Shown: piece after piece, positions 39,227 through 46,934 of the stretch
How the letters are laid out: every line of letters begins with the position of its first letter
Position numbering within the stretch: the stretch's first letter is position 1
Assembly (NCBI GenBank): GCA_964487605.1
Contig: CAZARU010000010.1
Location: 33,529-97,528, forward strand
Direction: 5' to 3'
DNA: 64,000 bases
Source of the DNA: JAJDAH01 sp964487605
GTDB taxonomy: Bacteria; Myxococcota_A; Polyangia; Polyangiales; Polyangiaceae
Notes under the pieces: model-generated
Databases searched by the model: none
The model's input: the letters and a program-made list of their open reading frames with translations, nothing else
What the model was told of the DNA's origin: nothing
Made by a program: the position numbers and the translations under genes

Positions 39227-40239
39227 AGAAGCTCCGCATCCTGGTCCTGATGCATCACGACCTGGTGCCACCCGACGACGTGAGCGGCTTGCCCGATCAG
39301 CGTGTCGGGGAAATGAAGACCGAGTACGACGTCGTCCAGGCCCTCACCAAGCTGGGGCACACGGTGTTCAAGCTCGGGGTGACGGACGACCTACGGGAGA
39401 TTCGCAACACCCTCGAGCGCGAGAAGCCCCACCTGGTCTTCAACCTCCTGGAGGAGTTCCGCGGCGAGGCCATCTTCGACCAGAACGTCGTCGCCTACCT
39501 CGAGCTGCTGGGGATTCCGTACACGGGGAGCAATCCGCGCGGACTGCTCCTGGCGCGGGACAAGGCGCTCTCGAAGCAGCTCCTTTCCTACCACCGCATT
39601 CGCGTGCCGAAGTTCGCCGTTTTTCCCCTCGGGCGAAAGGTGAAGCGACCACGGCGCCTGGAGTTCCCGCTCATCGTGAAGGCGCTGGACGAGGACTCCT
39701 CGATCGGGATCTCCCAGGCGTCGATCGTCCAGGACGACGAGAAGCTCGTCGAGCGCGTCGCATTCGTGCACGAGAAGGTTCGGTCCAACGCCATCGCCGA
39801 GCAGTTCATCCCGGGCCGGGACGTCTACGTCGCGGTGCTCGGCAACGACCGTCTCCTGGTGCTGCCGCCGCAGGAGCTCGTCTTCAAGCACAAGGAGCAC
39901 GACGACCAGCGCATCGCCACCGAGAAGGCCAAGCACGACATCGCCTACCAGGAGAAGTGGGGTATCGACGTGACCACGTCGAAGGAACTCACCGGCGACC
40001 GCACCATCACTCAGCTCTGCAAGCGCATCTTCCGGACACTGCGCCTCGAAGGCTGTGCCCGCCTCGACTTCCGCCAGGACACGGACGGCCAGCTGTGGTT
40101 CCTGGAGGCGAATCCGAACCCGGACATCGCGCGCTACGAGGAGCTGGCGTGCGCCGCCGAGGCGACGGGCATGAGCTACGAGGACCTCATCCAGCGCATC
40201 GTCAGCTACGGGGTGCAGCGGGGACGGACGCGCCGCTGA
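39223..40239 (+). CDS. ATP-grasp ligase, D-Ala-D-Ala ligase-like
   Basis: 338 residues from a GTG at 39223 (VKKLRILVLMHHDLVPP). It shows a Ddl-like layout: N-terminal Rossmann part with HLVFNLLEEFRGEAIFDQNV, then PYTGSNPRGLLLARDKALSK, the ATP-binding lysines in PLIVKALDEDSSIGIS, the EQFIPGRDVYVAVLGN turn and the metal-binding EANPNPDIARYEE near the end. It forms an acyl-phosphate and joins it to an amine. It is not a standard Ddl because the late motifs differ. The 38-base overlap at the end with the NadR-like gene is convergent. Confidence 0.85.
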   Translation: MKKLRILVLMHHDLVPPDDVSGLPDQRVGEMKTEYDVVQALTKLGHTVFKLGVTDDLREIRNTLEREKPHLVFNLLEEFRGEAIFDQNVVAYLELLGIPYTGSNPRGLLLARDKALSKQLLSYHRIRVPKFAVFPLGRKVKRPRRLEFPLIVKALDEDSSIGISQASIVQDDEKLVERVAFVHEKVRSNAIAEQFIPGRDVYVAVLGNDRLLVLPPQELVFKHKEHDDQRIATEKAKHDIAYQEKWGIDVTTSKELTGDRTITQLCKRIFRTLRLEGCARLDFRQDTDGQLWFLEANPNPDIARYEELACAAEATGMSYEDLIQRIVSYGVQRGRTRR

Positions 40240-40804
40240 ACACGGACTGCAGCGCTTCGAGGCCGGCGGCCATCTTCGCGAAGAACGACGTCGAGTGCGG
40301 GACGAGGGTGAAGCAGGGATGCCTGCCCCACACTTCACGGAGGCGAGCGTCCAGGGCGGCCGCCTCCTTCAGGCCCTCCACACGCGCCCGGTTGCCCCCT
40401 TCGATGCCGAGCCCGCCGACCGCCGCCGACTCGAAGAAGACGACGGCGTCGTAGCGCCCCAGCTCCGCAGCCCAGCTCGTCCCGAGCTCGCGCAGGAAGT
40501 CGTCGGGCGTCGTCGGCCAGTACGCCGCTCCGTCGAGCGTCCCTCGATCGCACAGCAGCAGCCGGTCGGGGAAGCAGGCGGACTGCACGTCTTCGAGGTT
40601 CCTCTGCACGTGGAAGATCGCCGTCTGGACCGCGCGACGTCCCTCCCCGTCGATTGGCCGCGGAAAGCCGCCGGAAAATAGGATCGTCGCGGCCTCCGGG
40701 ACCACCACGACGCGCTCGCCCAGCTCGCGACGGAACAGATCCGCCGCCGTCGTCTTGCCACCACCGGGTCCCCCGGTGAGCACGACGCGGCGGATGCGGC
40801 TCAT
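40202..40804 (-). CDS. NadR-like AAA family ATPase/kinase
   Basis: 200 residues from ATG 40804. The P-loop is GGPGGGKTTAADLFR near residues 11-25. Further features are VVPEAATILFSGGFPR, LLLCDRGTLDGAAYWP (Walker B-like Asp) and a late VPHSTSFFAKMAAGLEAL helix, as in the AAA_28 group related to the ribosylnicotinamide kinase part of NadR. Substrate unknown. It is downstream of, and overlaps by four bases, the basic protein gene at 40801-41073. Confidence 0.78.
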   Translation of the reverse strand: MSRIRRVVLTGGPGGGKTTAADLFRRELGERVVVVPEAATILFSGGFPRPIDGEGRRAVQTAIFHVQRNLEDVQSACFPDRLLLCDRGTLDGAAYWPTTPDDFLRELGTSWAAELGRYDAVVFFESAAVGGLGIEGGNRARVEGLKEAAALDARLREVWGRHPCFTLVPHSTSFFAKMAAGLEALQSVFSGASVPAAPRS

Positions 40805-41073
40805 CGCGCGGCGCTCTTGGTGGCGCGCGCCTTGGCCGAGCGCACTCGGCGCTTCTGGCGGCGCTGCAGGGCGTTGTCCGGCTTGGAGCGGTTCTTCGCC
40901 TTGCGCGTGGACTTCCGCGTGCCGGGCTGGAGCGCCACGGGCGCGTTCTTGGCGGCCCGCTCGGACTCGTTCACCGAAGCCGTGGCTCGGCGAACCTTCT
41001 TCGGAACCGTCGCCTCCCGCTTCTTCCCCGCTCGCTGCTGCGCCGCCTTGTACCTCTCTGCCTTGGTCGCCAA
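40801..41073 (-). CDS. small Lys/Arg-rich basic protein
   Basis: 90 residues from a TTG at 41073, chosen because GGAGAG lies at good distance before it and the longer ATG frame begins in non-coding sequence. The protein is nearly all Lys, Arg, Ala and Ser (ATKAERYKAAQQRAGKKREA, then QRRQKRRVRSAKARATKSAA), like a nucleic-acid-binding or histone-tail-like protein. No known domain. It is coupled to the NadR-like ATPase. Confidence 0.5.
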   Translation of the reverse strand: MATKAERYKAAQQRAGKKREATVPKKVRRATASVNESERAAKNAPVALQPGTRKSTRKAKNRSKPDNALQRRQKRRVRSAKARATKSAAR

Positions 41074-41244
41074 CGTGCTCTCTCCTTTTCTCGTCGCCCC
41101 GCGAACCACACCCTAGTACCGCGCACCCGAAGTTCCTACCGGGTTTGGAGGGGCGTCAGCGTGCGCGGCGCCAGGACGGCCGTGGGGCAGCCTCTCGCCG
41201 GGGAGGAAGGAACTTCCGGCGCGACGGGTCACTCGTCCGGCGTC

Positions 41245-42558
41245 TCACTCGGAGCCGTCGTAGAGTGCTCTCAGCACGTCGCTGCGCGAGAGGATTCCGA
41301 CCACGTCTCCGTCCTGCACGACCGGCAATCGTCCCACGTCGTTCGTCGTCATCAGATCGAGCGCCTCCTCCAGCGCAGCATCGGGGCGCACGGTGCGGAC
41401 ACGGTGGGTCATGCAGCTCCCAACGGGCAGATCGAGGCGGCCGTCCGCGTCGGCGCGCTCGAGATCCCGCCGGGAGAGGATTCCGACCAGCGCACCCGCC
41501 TCGAGGACGGGAACCCCGGTGACGCCCCAAGCCACCAGGTCGTCCCGGACGTCGCGGAGGCGATCCCCGGGCGACACGCTGGACACGGGCGAGCTCATCC
41601 GGTCGCAAACGCGACTGGGCGCCGGTGGCGCCTCGGCGAGGGCGGCGCGGATCACGCCCTCCAGGTCCCGCGCGTCGCCCCGCGGAACCACCGCAGAGCC
41701 AGCGCTCGCGTGCCCGCCGCCGCCGACGCGAGAGAGGAGCCTCCCGACGTCGAACAACGGCGAGGAGGCGCGACCGATGATCTGAACCTGACGGCGCCCG
41801 ATGGAGAAGAGGACGACCGTGAGATCGAGCCCTTCGACGTTGGCGATCTCCGTCACGACCTCGGCGAAGCCCGGGCGCGCTCGCTCCAGCTCGACGTTCG
41901 CGAAGCCGATCCGCAAACCTCTCTGAGATTCGATCTCGACGGAAGCGAGGATCCTTCGAACGAGCGACCTCTGAAGTTCGTCGAGCTCCGGAGCGAGGTA
42001 GCGGCGGACGACGTCGACGCTCGCGCCGCGCTCCATGAGCCAGGCGAGGGCTCGGGCGTCTCGTGGCGTCGCCGTCGAGTACGTGAGAGACCCCGTGTCC
42101 GCATGGATTCCGAGCGCGAGGAGCGTCGCTTCGACGCGGTCCAGATCCAAACCTGCCGCGCGAATACGCTCGATCAACAGGGTGGCCGTCGAACCGAGGG
42201 ACTCGACGACCGCGAGGTTCGCCGGTACATCGTCTTCTGCGGCTGGATGGTGGTCGAAGACGTGCACGTCGAGCATCGGATCCCGCCGCAGGGCTCGTTC
42301 GAGCAGCGTGCCCAGCGGAGCAAGCCGGCTGGCGCGCCTCACATCCACCAGCACCAGACGCGTCACGGCGTCGCGGTCGATACGGTCGATGCGGGTCGTC
42401 GGAAATCGGTCCCGATGCAAGGCCAAGAAGTCCCGGACGCGGCGAGCGGTGCGACGAAAGAGTGTGATCCGCGCCCCCGGATGGAGCTTCTGCGCTGCGA
42501 TGGCGGACGCGATGGCGTCGAAGTCCGCGAGCTCATGCGTCGCGACGATCGTCGTCAT
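41245..42558 (-). CDS. DHH/DHHA1 phosphoesterase with two CBS domains
   Basis: 437 residues from ATG 42558. The DHH domain has THELADFDAIASAIAAQKL, LVDVRR and the metal motif VFDHHP; DHHA1 has RVGGGGHASAGSA. Two CBS domains follow (about residues 310-365 and 375-435), ending VVGILSRSDVLRALYDG. The same DHH-CBS order forms the N-terminal half of the long CCA-adding enzymes of Aquifex and some proteobacteria; the nucleotidyltransferase half is absent. It may hydrolyse a small nucleotide such as a cyclic dinucleotide or nanoRNA, gated by adenosine ligands on CBS. It overlaps the next upstream gene by 26 bases. Confidence 0.85.
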   Translation of the reverse strand: MTTIVATHELADFDAIASAIAAQKLHPGARITLFRRTARRVRDFLALHRDRFPTTRIDRIDRDAVTRLVLVDVRRASRLAPLGTLLERALRRDPMLDVHVFDHHPAAEDDVPANLAVVESLGSTATLLIERIRAAGLDLDRVEATLLALGIHADTGSLTYSTATPRDARALAWLMERGASVDVVRRYLAPELDELQRSLVRRILASVEIESQRGLRIGFANVELERARPGFAEVVTEIANVEGLDLTVVLFSIGRRQVQIIGRASSPLFDVGRLLSRVGGGGHASAGSAVVPRGDARDLEGVIRAALAEAPPAPSRVCDRMSSPVSSVSPGDRLRDVRDDLVAWGVTGVPVLEAGALVGILSRRDLERADADGRLDLPVGSCMTHRVRTVRPDAALEEALDLMTTNDVGRLPVVQDGDVVGILSRSDVLRALYDGSE

Positions 42559-43012
42559 GCGACGGATGCCCGAGGTCCAGCGGCGCGCGGCCCGCGCGGC
42601 GTCGAAGCGCGGTCACCAGCGCTTCCACTCGTGGGATCGACAGGACGCGCCGCTGCAGCCTGCGCTTCCCGGGGAAGTCGAGGAGCATGACACCCACCAG
42701 CACAGTCAGGAGACCCTGGCCGGGGAGGAACAGCATCACCACGCCGGCGAGCACCAGCACGGTCGCGAGCGCGTTCCGCGCGAACGTGACGAGCAGTCGC
42801 GCCGGAGAGTGCCGGCGCTCGAGGCCCAGCTTGGCTCGCTCCCGACGGGAGAAGTAGTCGGCGGGGACACGCGCGAAGAACCACGGCACGCCGACGGCGC
42901 TCGCGAGGAACAGGATCAGCGACCCGATGCCGAGCACCGCCAGGACCGTCGGATCGAGCAGCCACGTGGCCAGGGGCTGAAGCGCGGCGGGTAGGCGCTC
43001 GATGAGCGGCAC
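42533..43012 (-). CDS. PGPGW-type membrane protein
   Basis: 159 residues from ATG 43012. Two or three hydrophobic segments: PTVLAVLGIGSLILFLASAV near 20-40 and ALATVLVLAGVVMLFLPGQG near 85-105. The signature LPGQGLLTVLVGVMLLDFPGK is close to the PGPGW family of putative transmembrane proteins. Function unknown. It overlaps the DHH-CBS gene, so the two form an operon, and it diverges from the first USP gene. Confidence 0.75.
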   Translation of the reverse strand: MPLIERLPAALQPLATWLLDPTVLAVLGIGSLILFLASAVGVPWFFARVPADYFSRRERAKLGLERRHSPARLLVTFARNALATVLVLAGVVMLFLPGQGLLTVLVGVMLLDFPGKRRLQRRVLSIPRVEALVTALRRRAGRAPLDLGHPSHDDDRRDA

Positions 43013-43038
43013 GGTGGCCCCAATCTAGTCGGCGCGCG

Positions 43039-43056
43039 CAGGCACGCGCCATGCAC
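43039..43056 (+). promoter_or_regulatory. candidate sigma-54 promoter, USP gene at 43068
   Basis: CAGGCACG-CGCC-ATGCAC: GG at 43041 and GC at 43053 with ten bases between, containing exact GGCACG-N5-TGC. The predicted start of transcription is about 43066, two bases before the ATG. An AAGGA before the ATG would be lost, so this one is less sure. Confidence 0.5.
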
Positions 43057-43067
43057 GTCGAAGGACC

Positions 43068-43517
43068 ATGCTGGAAATCCGATCCATCCTGTGTCCCGTC
43101 GACTTCTCGGAAGGCTCCGAGCGGGCGCTGAACGCCGCCATGGCGCTGGCGAAGCGCACGGGGGCCGACGTTCGCCTGCTGCACGTCCTGCCGACGGCGT
43201 TCTACGGCGCACCTCCGTTCACTCCCGTCGTGGCGCCCACGCCGGACTCGGCATACGTGGCGCGAACCGAGGCCGCGCTCCGCGAGCTCGGCGAAAAATG
43301 CGCGAAAGACGGCGTCCCGTGGCGCGCATGCGTGAGCCAGGGATCCGTGCCCCAGGAGATCGACCGGGCCTCGACGGGCGCCGACCTGGTCGTGATGGGC
43401 ACGCACGGACGGACGGGCCTGGCGCACATGCTCATCGGGAGCGTCGCAGAGCGCGTGGTTCGGACCAGCAGAATCCCCGTTCTCACGGTGCCTCTCGGCG
43501 CTGGCTCCGACGGGTAG
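43068..43517 (+). CDS. universal stress protein (UspA family), ATP-binding type
   Basis: 149 residues from ATG 43068. One USP domain: RSILCPVDFSEGSERALNAA at the start, LLHVLP, then the ATP-binding loop MGTHGRTGLAHMLIGSVAE (the GX2GX9GS motif) and RIPVLTVP. USPs bind ATP and are induced under starvation, stasis or low oxygen; exact role unknown. First of six USP genes in 43.0-56.9 kb and preceded by a sigma-54-like promoter. Confidence 0.92.
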   Translation: MLEIRSILCPVDFSEGSERALNAAMALAKRTGADVRLLHVLPTAFYGAPPFTPVVAPTPDSAYVARTEAALRELGEKCAKDGVPWRACVSQGSVPQEIDRASTGADLVVMGTHGRTGLAHMLIGSVAERVVRTSRIPVLTVPLGAGSDG

Positions 43518-43604
43518 GCGTCGCACTTCGGCGGGCACGGGAGCAAGCCGCGCGCCAGCGCCCACGGCGTCGCGCTCCCCGCCGAAGGCCGCCGAACGCG
43601 TCGG

Positions 43605-43622
43605 TTGGCACGATTGCTGCTG
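43605..43622 (+). promoter_or_regulatory. sigma-54 promoter, CBS gene at 43634
   Basis: TTGGCACG-ATTG-CTGCTG: GG at 43607, ten bases, GC at 43619. The -24 box is a perfect TTGGCACG. Predicted transcription start is about 43632, two bases before the ATG. Confidence 0.65.
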
Positions 43623-43633
43623 TAGCTTCGCCC

Positions 43634-44038
43634 ATGGTCGTCGAAGAAATCATGACGAAGAACCCCGTCACGGCAGAGAGCACCAGCACGATCGGAGAGG
43701 TGGCGAGCGCGCTCTACGAGCTCGACGTCCGTCATCTCCCCATCGTCTCGGATGGAGAGCTCGTCGGCATCGTCAGCGATCGCGACTTGCGAGGCTTCGC
43801 GTCGTTCGATCCGTCGTCATCCGACGCGGTTCGCGCGAAGCTCTCCGCCCCGGTTTCCACGATGATGTCGGGCGACGTCCTTTCGCTGTCGCCCGAAGCC
43901 GACGTCGGTGACGCGATCGACATGCTCCTGGAGCACCGCGTCGGCGCGATCCCCGTGGTCCTGGACGACGGCTCCAACGAGCTCCTCGGAATCGTCAGCT
44001 ACGTCGACATCCTGCGCGCTCTGCGGGACCTCGTCTGA
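43634..44038 (+). CDS. CBS-pair protein
   Basis: 134 residues from ATG 43634, made only of two CBS domains: MVVEEIMTKNPVTAESTSTI with DVRHLPIVSDGELVGIVSDR, and VSTMMSGDVLSLSPEADVGD with VGAIPVVLDDGSNELLGIVS. Such stand-alone pairs bind adenosine nucleotides and act as energy sensors; Hrp1 of the mycobacterial DosR regulon is a parallel. It is sandwiched between USP genes. Confidence 0.9.
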   Translation: MVVEEIMTKNPVTAESTSTIGEVASALYELDVRHLPIVSDGELVGIVSDRDLRGFASFDPSSSDAVRAKLSAPVSTMMSGDVLSLSPEADVGDAIDMLLEHRVGAIPVVLDDGSNELLGIVSYVDILRALRDLV

Positions 44039-44056
44039 TGGCGGCCCCGGCTCGAT

Positions 44057-44521
44057 TCACGCCGCCTTCTCGGCTTCCTCGTCGGCGTGAACCGTCATGA
44101 CCGGACAGGGCACGCGACGCACCACGTTCTCGGCGACGCTGCCGAGGAAGAACCGCGACAGCCCCGTGCGGCCGTGCGTCCCCATCACGACGAGGTCGAA
44201 ACCCTCGGCATCGACGAGCTCAGCGATCTTGGTCGCCGCGTCGCCGACGACGATCCGGGGACCGGGCAGATCCAGATCTCCGACCATGGCGTCGAGCTCT
44301 CGTTTCGCTTCGGCGCGCAGGTGCTCGGCGAGCGAGACCGCGTCACCGCTGGACTCCATCCAGACCATCAAGTCCGGTCGCACGAGCTTCGGAACCTCCC
44401 AGACGTGCACGACCTGCACGCTGGCCCCGAAGCGGTCCGCCAGGGCGAGCGCGTCGCGCAGAGCGACGCGGGACGGTGGGGAGAAATCCACGGGAACGAG
44501 GATCTTGTTGATGAGGCTCAT
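44057..44521 (-). CDS. universal stress protein
   Basis: 154 residues from ATG 44521. INKILVPVDFSPPSRVALRD opens the fold; the ATP loop is MGTHGRTGLSRFFLGSVAEN and the end has VPCPVMTVHADEEAEKAA. It differs from the other USPs by an acidic tail. It converges with the CBS gene and diverges from the next USP gene, with its own sigma-54-like promoter at 44553-44570. Confidence 0.92.
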   Translation of the reverse strand: MSLINKILVPVDFSPPSRVALRDALALADRFGASVQVVHVWEVPKLVRPDLMVWMESSGDAVSLAEHLRAEAKRELDAMVGDLDLPGPRIVVGDAATKIAELVDAEGFDLVVMGTHGRTGLSRFFLGSVAENVVRRVPCPVMTVHADEEAEKAA

Positions 44522-44552
44522 GGGGCAGCTCGCCTTTCCGAGACGCAACCGT

Positions 44553-44570
44553 GAGCAAGACTCGGGCCAG
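44553..44570 (-). promoter_or_regulatory. sigma-54 promoter, USP gene at 44521
   Basis: On the minus strand CTGGCCCG-AGTC-TTGCTC: GG at 44568-44567, ten bases, GC at 44556-44555. The -12 box TTGCTC is ideal. Predicted transcription start about 44543, leaving a 22-base leader. Confidence 0.65.
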
Positions 44571-44647
44571 CAGCGTGACCCGGGCCTTCGCGGGGTGTCT
44601 TCCGCGCGGGTACGCGTCTGCCCGCTGCCCGGGGTAGGCTCGCGTCC

Positions 44648-45097
44648 ATGAGTGAACGCCACGTCGTCGTGGGGATCGACTTCTCCGAGATCGCGGGGGC
44701 GGCGCTCGATCGAGCGGTGCGCGATCTTCGGGGCGACGACTCCGCCGTTCTGCACGTCGTCGCCGTGGCGGAGGGCGACGGCCCTCCGCTCCCCGGCGAG
44801 CTGACGGCTGGCGCGAAGGCGACGTTTCTCGCGGGATTCGAGGCCACCGTTCGCGCCTACGTCGAAGAACGCGTCGGAGCGACCAGCCTGGAGCTGAGGT
44901 TTCACGCCGCCATCGGGGATCCGGCGACGCGCCTGCTGGAGCACGCGCGAAGCACGGACGCCGACCTGATCGTCGTGGGGACCCACGGTCGGCAAGGGAT
45001 CAGCCGGCTCGTCCTCGGGTCCGTCGCCGAGGCGATCGTCCGGGCGGCGCCCTGCCCCGTCCTCGTCGTTCGCGACCCCCGGTCTCCGGCAGGCTGA
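44648..45097 (+). CDS. universal stress protein
   Basis: 149 residues from ATG 44648. It opens SERHVVVGIDFSEIAGAALD and has the ATP loop VGTHGRQGISRLVLGSVAEA, ending CPVLVVRDPRSPAG. It is more divergent than its neighbours in the first half (AVLHVVAVAEGDGPPLPGE). No convincing sigma-54 box is seen in the 126-base gap before it. Confidence 0.9.
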   Translation: MSERHVVVGIDFSEIAGAALDRAVRDLRGDDSAVLHVVAVAEGDGPPLPGELTAGAKATFLAGFEATVRAYVEERVGATSLELRFHAAIGDPATRLLEHARSTDADLIVVGTHGRQGISRLVLGSVAEAIVRAAPCPVLVVRDPRSPAG

Positions 45098-45103
45098 CGC
45101 GGA

Positions 45104-45147
45104 GCGCAGGGTTTGCGGCGCAGCCAATCGGCGCGCAAGGATTTCGC
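45104..45147. promoter_or_regulatory. tandem activator sites upstream of USP gene at 45239
   Basis: GCGCA-GGGTT-TGCGG at 45104-45118 and GCGCA-AGGAT-TTCGC at 45133-45147, centres 29 bases apart. Their centres are about 102 and 73 bases before the sigma-54 -24 GG at 45213. They match the dyads at 46127, 54863 and 60747. Confidence 0.5.
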
Positions 45148-45210
45148 GGGCCGGTGCACGGCGCGGCAGCCGCAGCGAGGCAGGTGCATCGGTTCGGCAC
45201 CGTGGGCCGC

Positions 45211-45228
45211 GCGGCACGGGCCTTGCCA
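45211..45228 (+). promoter_or_regulatory. sigma-54 promoter, USP gene at 45239
   Basis: GCGGCACG-GGCC-TTGCCA: GG at 45213, ten bases, GC at 45225; exact GGCACG-N5-TGC with TTGC at -12. The predicted transcription start (about 45238) adjoins the ATG. Confidence 0.6.
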
Positions 45229-45238
45229 CGTGGAGGGC

Positions 45239-45661
45239 ATGGCAAACCCCTTCGCGAAGATCATCGTCCCCATCGATCTGTCGCAGCGCTCGATCGACGC
45301 GCTGGAGCGTGCCGCGCAGCTCGCGGCGGACGCCGCCGACCTGCGCGTCGTTCATGTACTGCCCGAGCTCGACCCCGCCTCACCCGGAGCGATCTGGGGC
45401 GACATCAAGGACGAGGATCGCGTGGCCCACGCCGAGAAGGTCGTTCGCGAACGCCTCCCCGAGCGCCTTCGGGGGGTTCGCCTCGAGCTCCGCATCGGCA
45501 GCGCCGTGAAGGAGATCGTCGACTACGCGGCAGCGGAGAGCGCCACGCTCATCGTGATGGGCTCGCAGGGCCGAACGGGACTGGCGCGCGCTCTGCTCGG
45601 ATCCATCGCCGAGAACGTCGTTCGCCGCGCGCCCTGCTCCGTGCTGGTCGTGCGGGAGTGA
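45239..45661 (+). CDS. universal stress protein
   Basis: 140 residues from ATG 45239. FAKIIVPIDLSQRSIDALER, RVVHVLPELDP, ATP loop MGSQGRTGLARALLGSIAEN, end CSVLVVRE. GGAGG stands only a few bases before the ATG. It converges with the second CBS gene. Confidence 0.92.
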   Translation: MANPFAKIIVPIDLSQRSIDALERAAQLAADAADLRVVHVLPELDPASPGAIWGDIKDEDRVAHAEKVVRERLPERLRGVRLELRIGSAVKEIVDYAAAESATLIVMGSQGRTGLARALLGSIAENVVRRAPCSVLVVRE

Positions 45662-45672
45662 CGGATCGAACG

Positions 45673-46107
45673 TCACTTGCCGTGCAGCAGGGCGTCGGCG
45701 AGCGCGCGCAGGGCGTCCACGGTCGTGAACACGCCGACCACGCGATTGCCGCTGGTGACGACCGCCGAGCCTAGGCGTCGTTCGGCCATTTCCTTGGCCA
45801 CGACGACGAGCTCCGTGTCGGGACCGACCGCGTAGGGCTCGGGGCTCATGGCCTCCTCGACCGTCACCCGGGCCGGATCGACGCCGCCGAACGACGTGAC
45901 CAGATCGACGTCGCGCGAGGAGAGCAGCCCCACGAGCCTTCCGCCGTGGAGCACGGGCAGGTGCCGTATGCCTTCCGCCTGCATCAGGTCGCGCGCCGCC
46001 AGGAGGGGCTGGTCGCGGCCGATGGAGTGAGGGCCTGGGGTCATGTACTGCGAGATGGTGGTGGGCCACTGGGTCATGGCCGAGTCCGTTGCAATGCGCG
46101 TGCTCAC
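45673..46107 (-). CDS. CBS-pair protein
   Basis: 144 residues from ATG 46107. Two CBS domains: TTISQYMTPGPHSIGRDQPL with GIRHLPVLHGGRLVGLLSSR, and VEEAMSPEPYAVGPDTELVV with RRLGSAVVTSGNRVVGVFTT. It resembles the CBS protein at 43634 but is not identical. It diverges from the USP gene at 46260; no sigma-54 box on its strand was found. Confidence 0.9.
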   Translation of the reverse strand: MSTRIATDSAMTQWPTTISQYMTPGPHSIGRDQPLLAARDLMQAEGIRHLPVLHGGRLVGLLSSRDVDLVTSFGGVDPARVTVEEAMSPEPYAVGPDTELVVVAKEMAERRLGSAVVTSGNRVVGVFTTVDALRALADALLHGK

Positions 46108-46126
46108 GCGAACCGATCCCGCCGGA

Positions 46127-46141
46127 GCGCATCCGTTGCGC
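46127..46141. promoter_or_regulatory. activator dyad upstream of USP gene at 46260
   Basis: GCGCA-TCCGT-TGCGC, perfect 5-base arms around a 5-base centre. Its centre is 73 bases before the sigma-54 -24 GG at 46207. A half-site like a second copy (CGGCA-GGGCG-T) is centred 31 bases further along. Confidence 0.55.
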
Positions 46142-46204
46142 GCTCCCGGGCGCCACGCGGCAGGGCGTCACTCACTTCTCGGCCAAGGGTCGGTCGTGAC
46201 GCCG

Positions 46205-46222
46205 ATGGCACGGCACCTGCAC
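46205..46222 (+). promoter_or_regulatory. sigma-54 promoter, USP gene at 46260
   Basis: ATGGCACG-GCAC-CTGCAC: GG at 46207, ten bases, GC at 46219; perfect TGGCACG. Predicted transcription start about 46232, giving a 28-base leader that includes AGAGGA as ribosome-binding site. Confidence 0.7.
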
Positions 46223-46259
46223 GAGGCGTGGGCGGGCACATCACCACGCAGAGGATCCC

Positions 46260-46919
46260 ATGACCGATCAAGCCATCAAGCCGTACGTCATCGTCGTCGG
46301 CGTCGATTACTCCGAAACGGGCGAGCGGGCGCTTCACCAGGCGATGGCGATCGCCAATCGCGAGAAAGGGGCCGAGCCCCACGTCGTCTCCGTGGCGGGA
46401 GCGAACGGCCCCATGCTCCGCCTGGAGCTGCCGGACCAGATCTCGATCGTGTCGCTGTCGGAGGCCTCCGACCAGCTGAAGCAGTACGTCGAAAAGCAGC
46501 TCGAGGTGTTCCGCGAGACCAACGAGACCAACTTCGACCGCGTCGTGACGCACGTGCGTGTCGGGGCGCCGGCCCACGAGATCGCGCAGATCGCCACGGA
46601 CCTCGAGGCCGACGTCGTCGTCGTCGGAACGCACGGTCGGCGCGGCGTACGGCGGCTCCTCCTGGGCTCGGTGGCGGAAGGCGTCGTGCGGATGGCCTCG
46701 TGCCCGGTCTTCGTCGTCCGTCCGAAGGATCACTCGGGCGGCCTGGAGGTGCCGCAGATCGAGCCGCCGTGTCCCAGGTGCGTGGAGGCGCGGCGTGCTT
46801 CCGCGGGTGCGGAGCTCTGGTGCGAGCAGCACCGCGAGCGGCACGGGCGGCGCCACACCTACCACTTCGTGAACAAGAACTCCGAAGCGCGCGAGAACTC
46901 GAGCTTGCTCATACGCTGA
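46260..46919 (+). CDS. universal stress protein with extra Cys/His C-terminal segment
   Basis: 219 residues from ATG 46260. The USP domain (about 1-155) has PYVIVVGVDYSETGERALHQ and the ATP loop VGTHGRRGVRRLLLGSVAEG. It then continues with a segment unlike normal USPs: IEPPCPRCVEARRASAGAEL, then WCEQHRERHGRRHTYHF. CxxC plus Cys and His could bind a metal. It is the first gene of a unit with the phosphotransferase and APS-kinase-like genes. Confidence 0.88.
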   Translation: MTDQAIKPYVIVVGVDYSETGERALHQAMAIANREKGAEPHVVSVAGANGPMLRLELPDQISIVSLSEASDQLKQYVEKQLEVFRETNETNFDRVVTHVRVGAPAHEIAQIATDLEADVVVVGTHGRRGVRRLLLGSVAEGVVRMASCPVFVVRPKDHSGGLEVPQIEPPCPRCVEARRASAGAELWCEQHRERHGRRHTYHFVNKNSEARENSSLLIR

Positions 46920-46934
46920 CGCCGGGCTTGCCGG

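Noticed and set aside
41130..41220. GAAGTTCC and GGAACTTC inverted repeat about 75 bases apart
   Set aside because: Too far apart for an operator or terminator and not repeated elsewhere in the window.
44601..44625. GG-N10-GC pairs before the USP gene at 44648
   Set aside because: They lack the GGCAC and TTGC parts; GG-N10-GC alone is frequent by chance at 70% GC.
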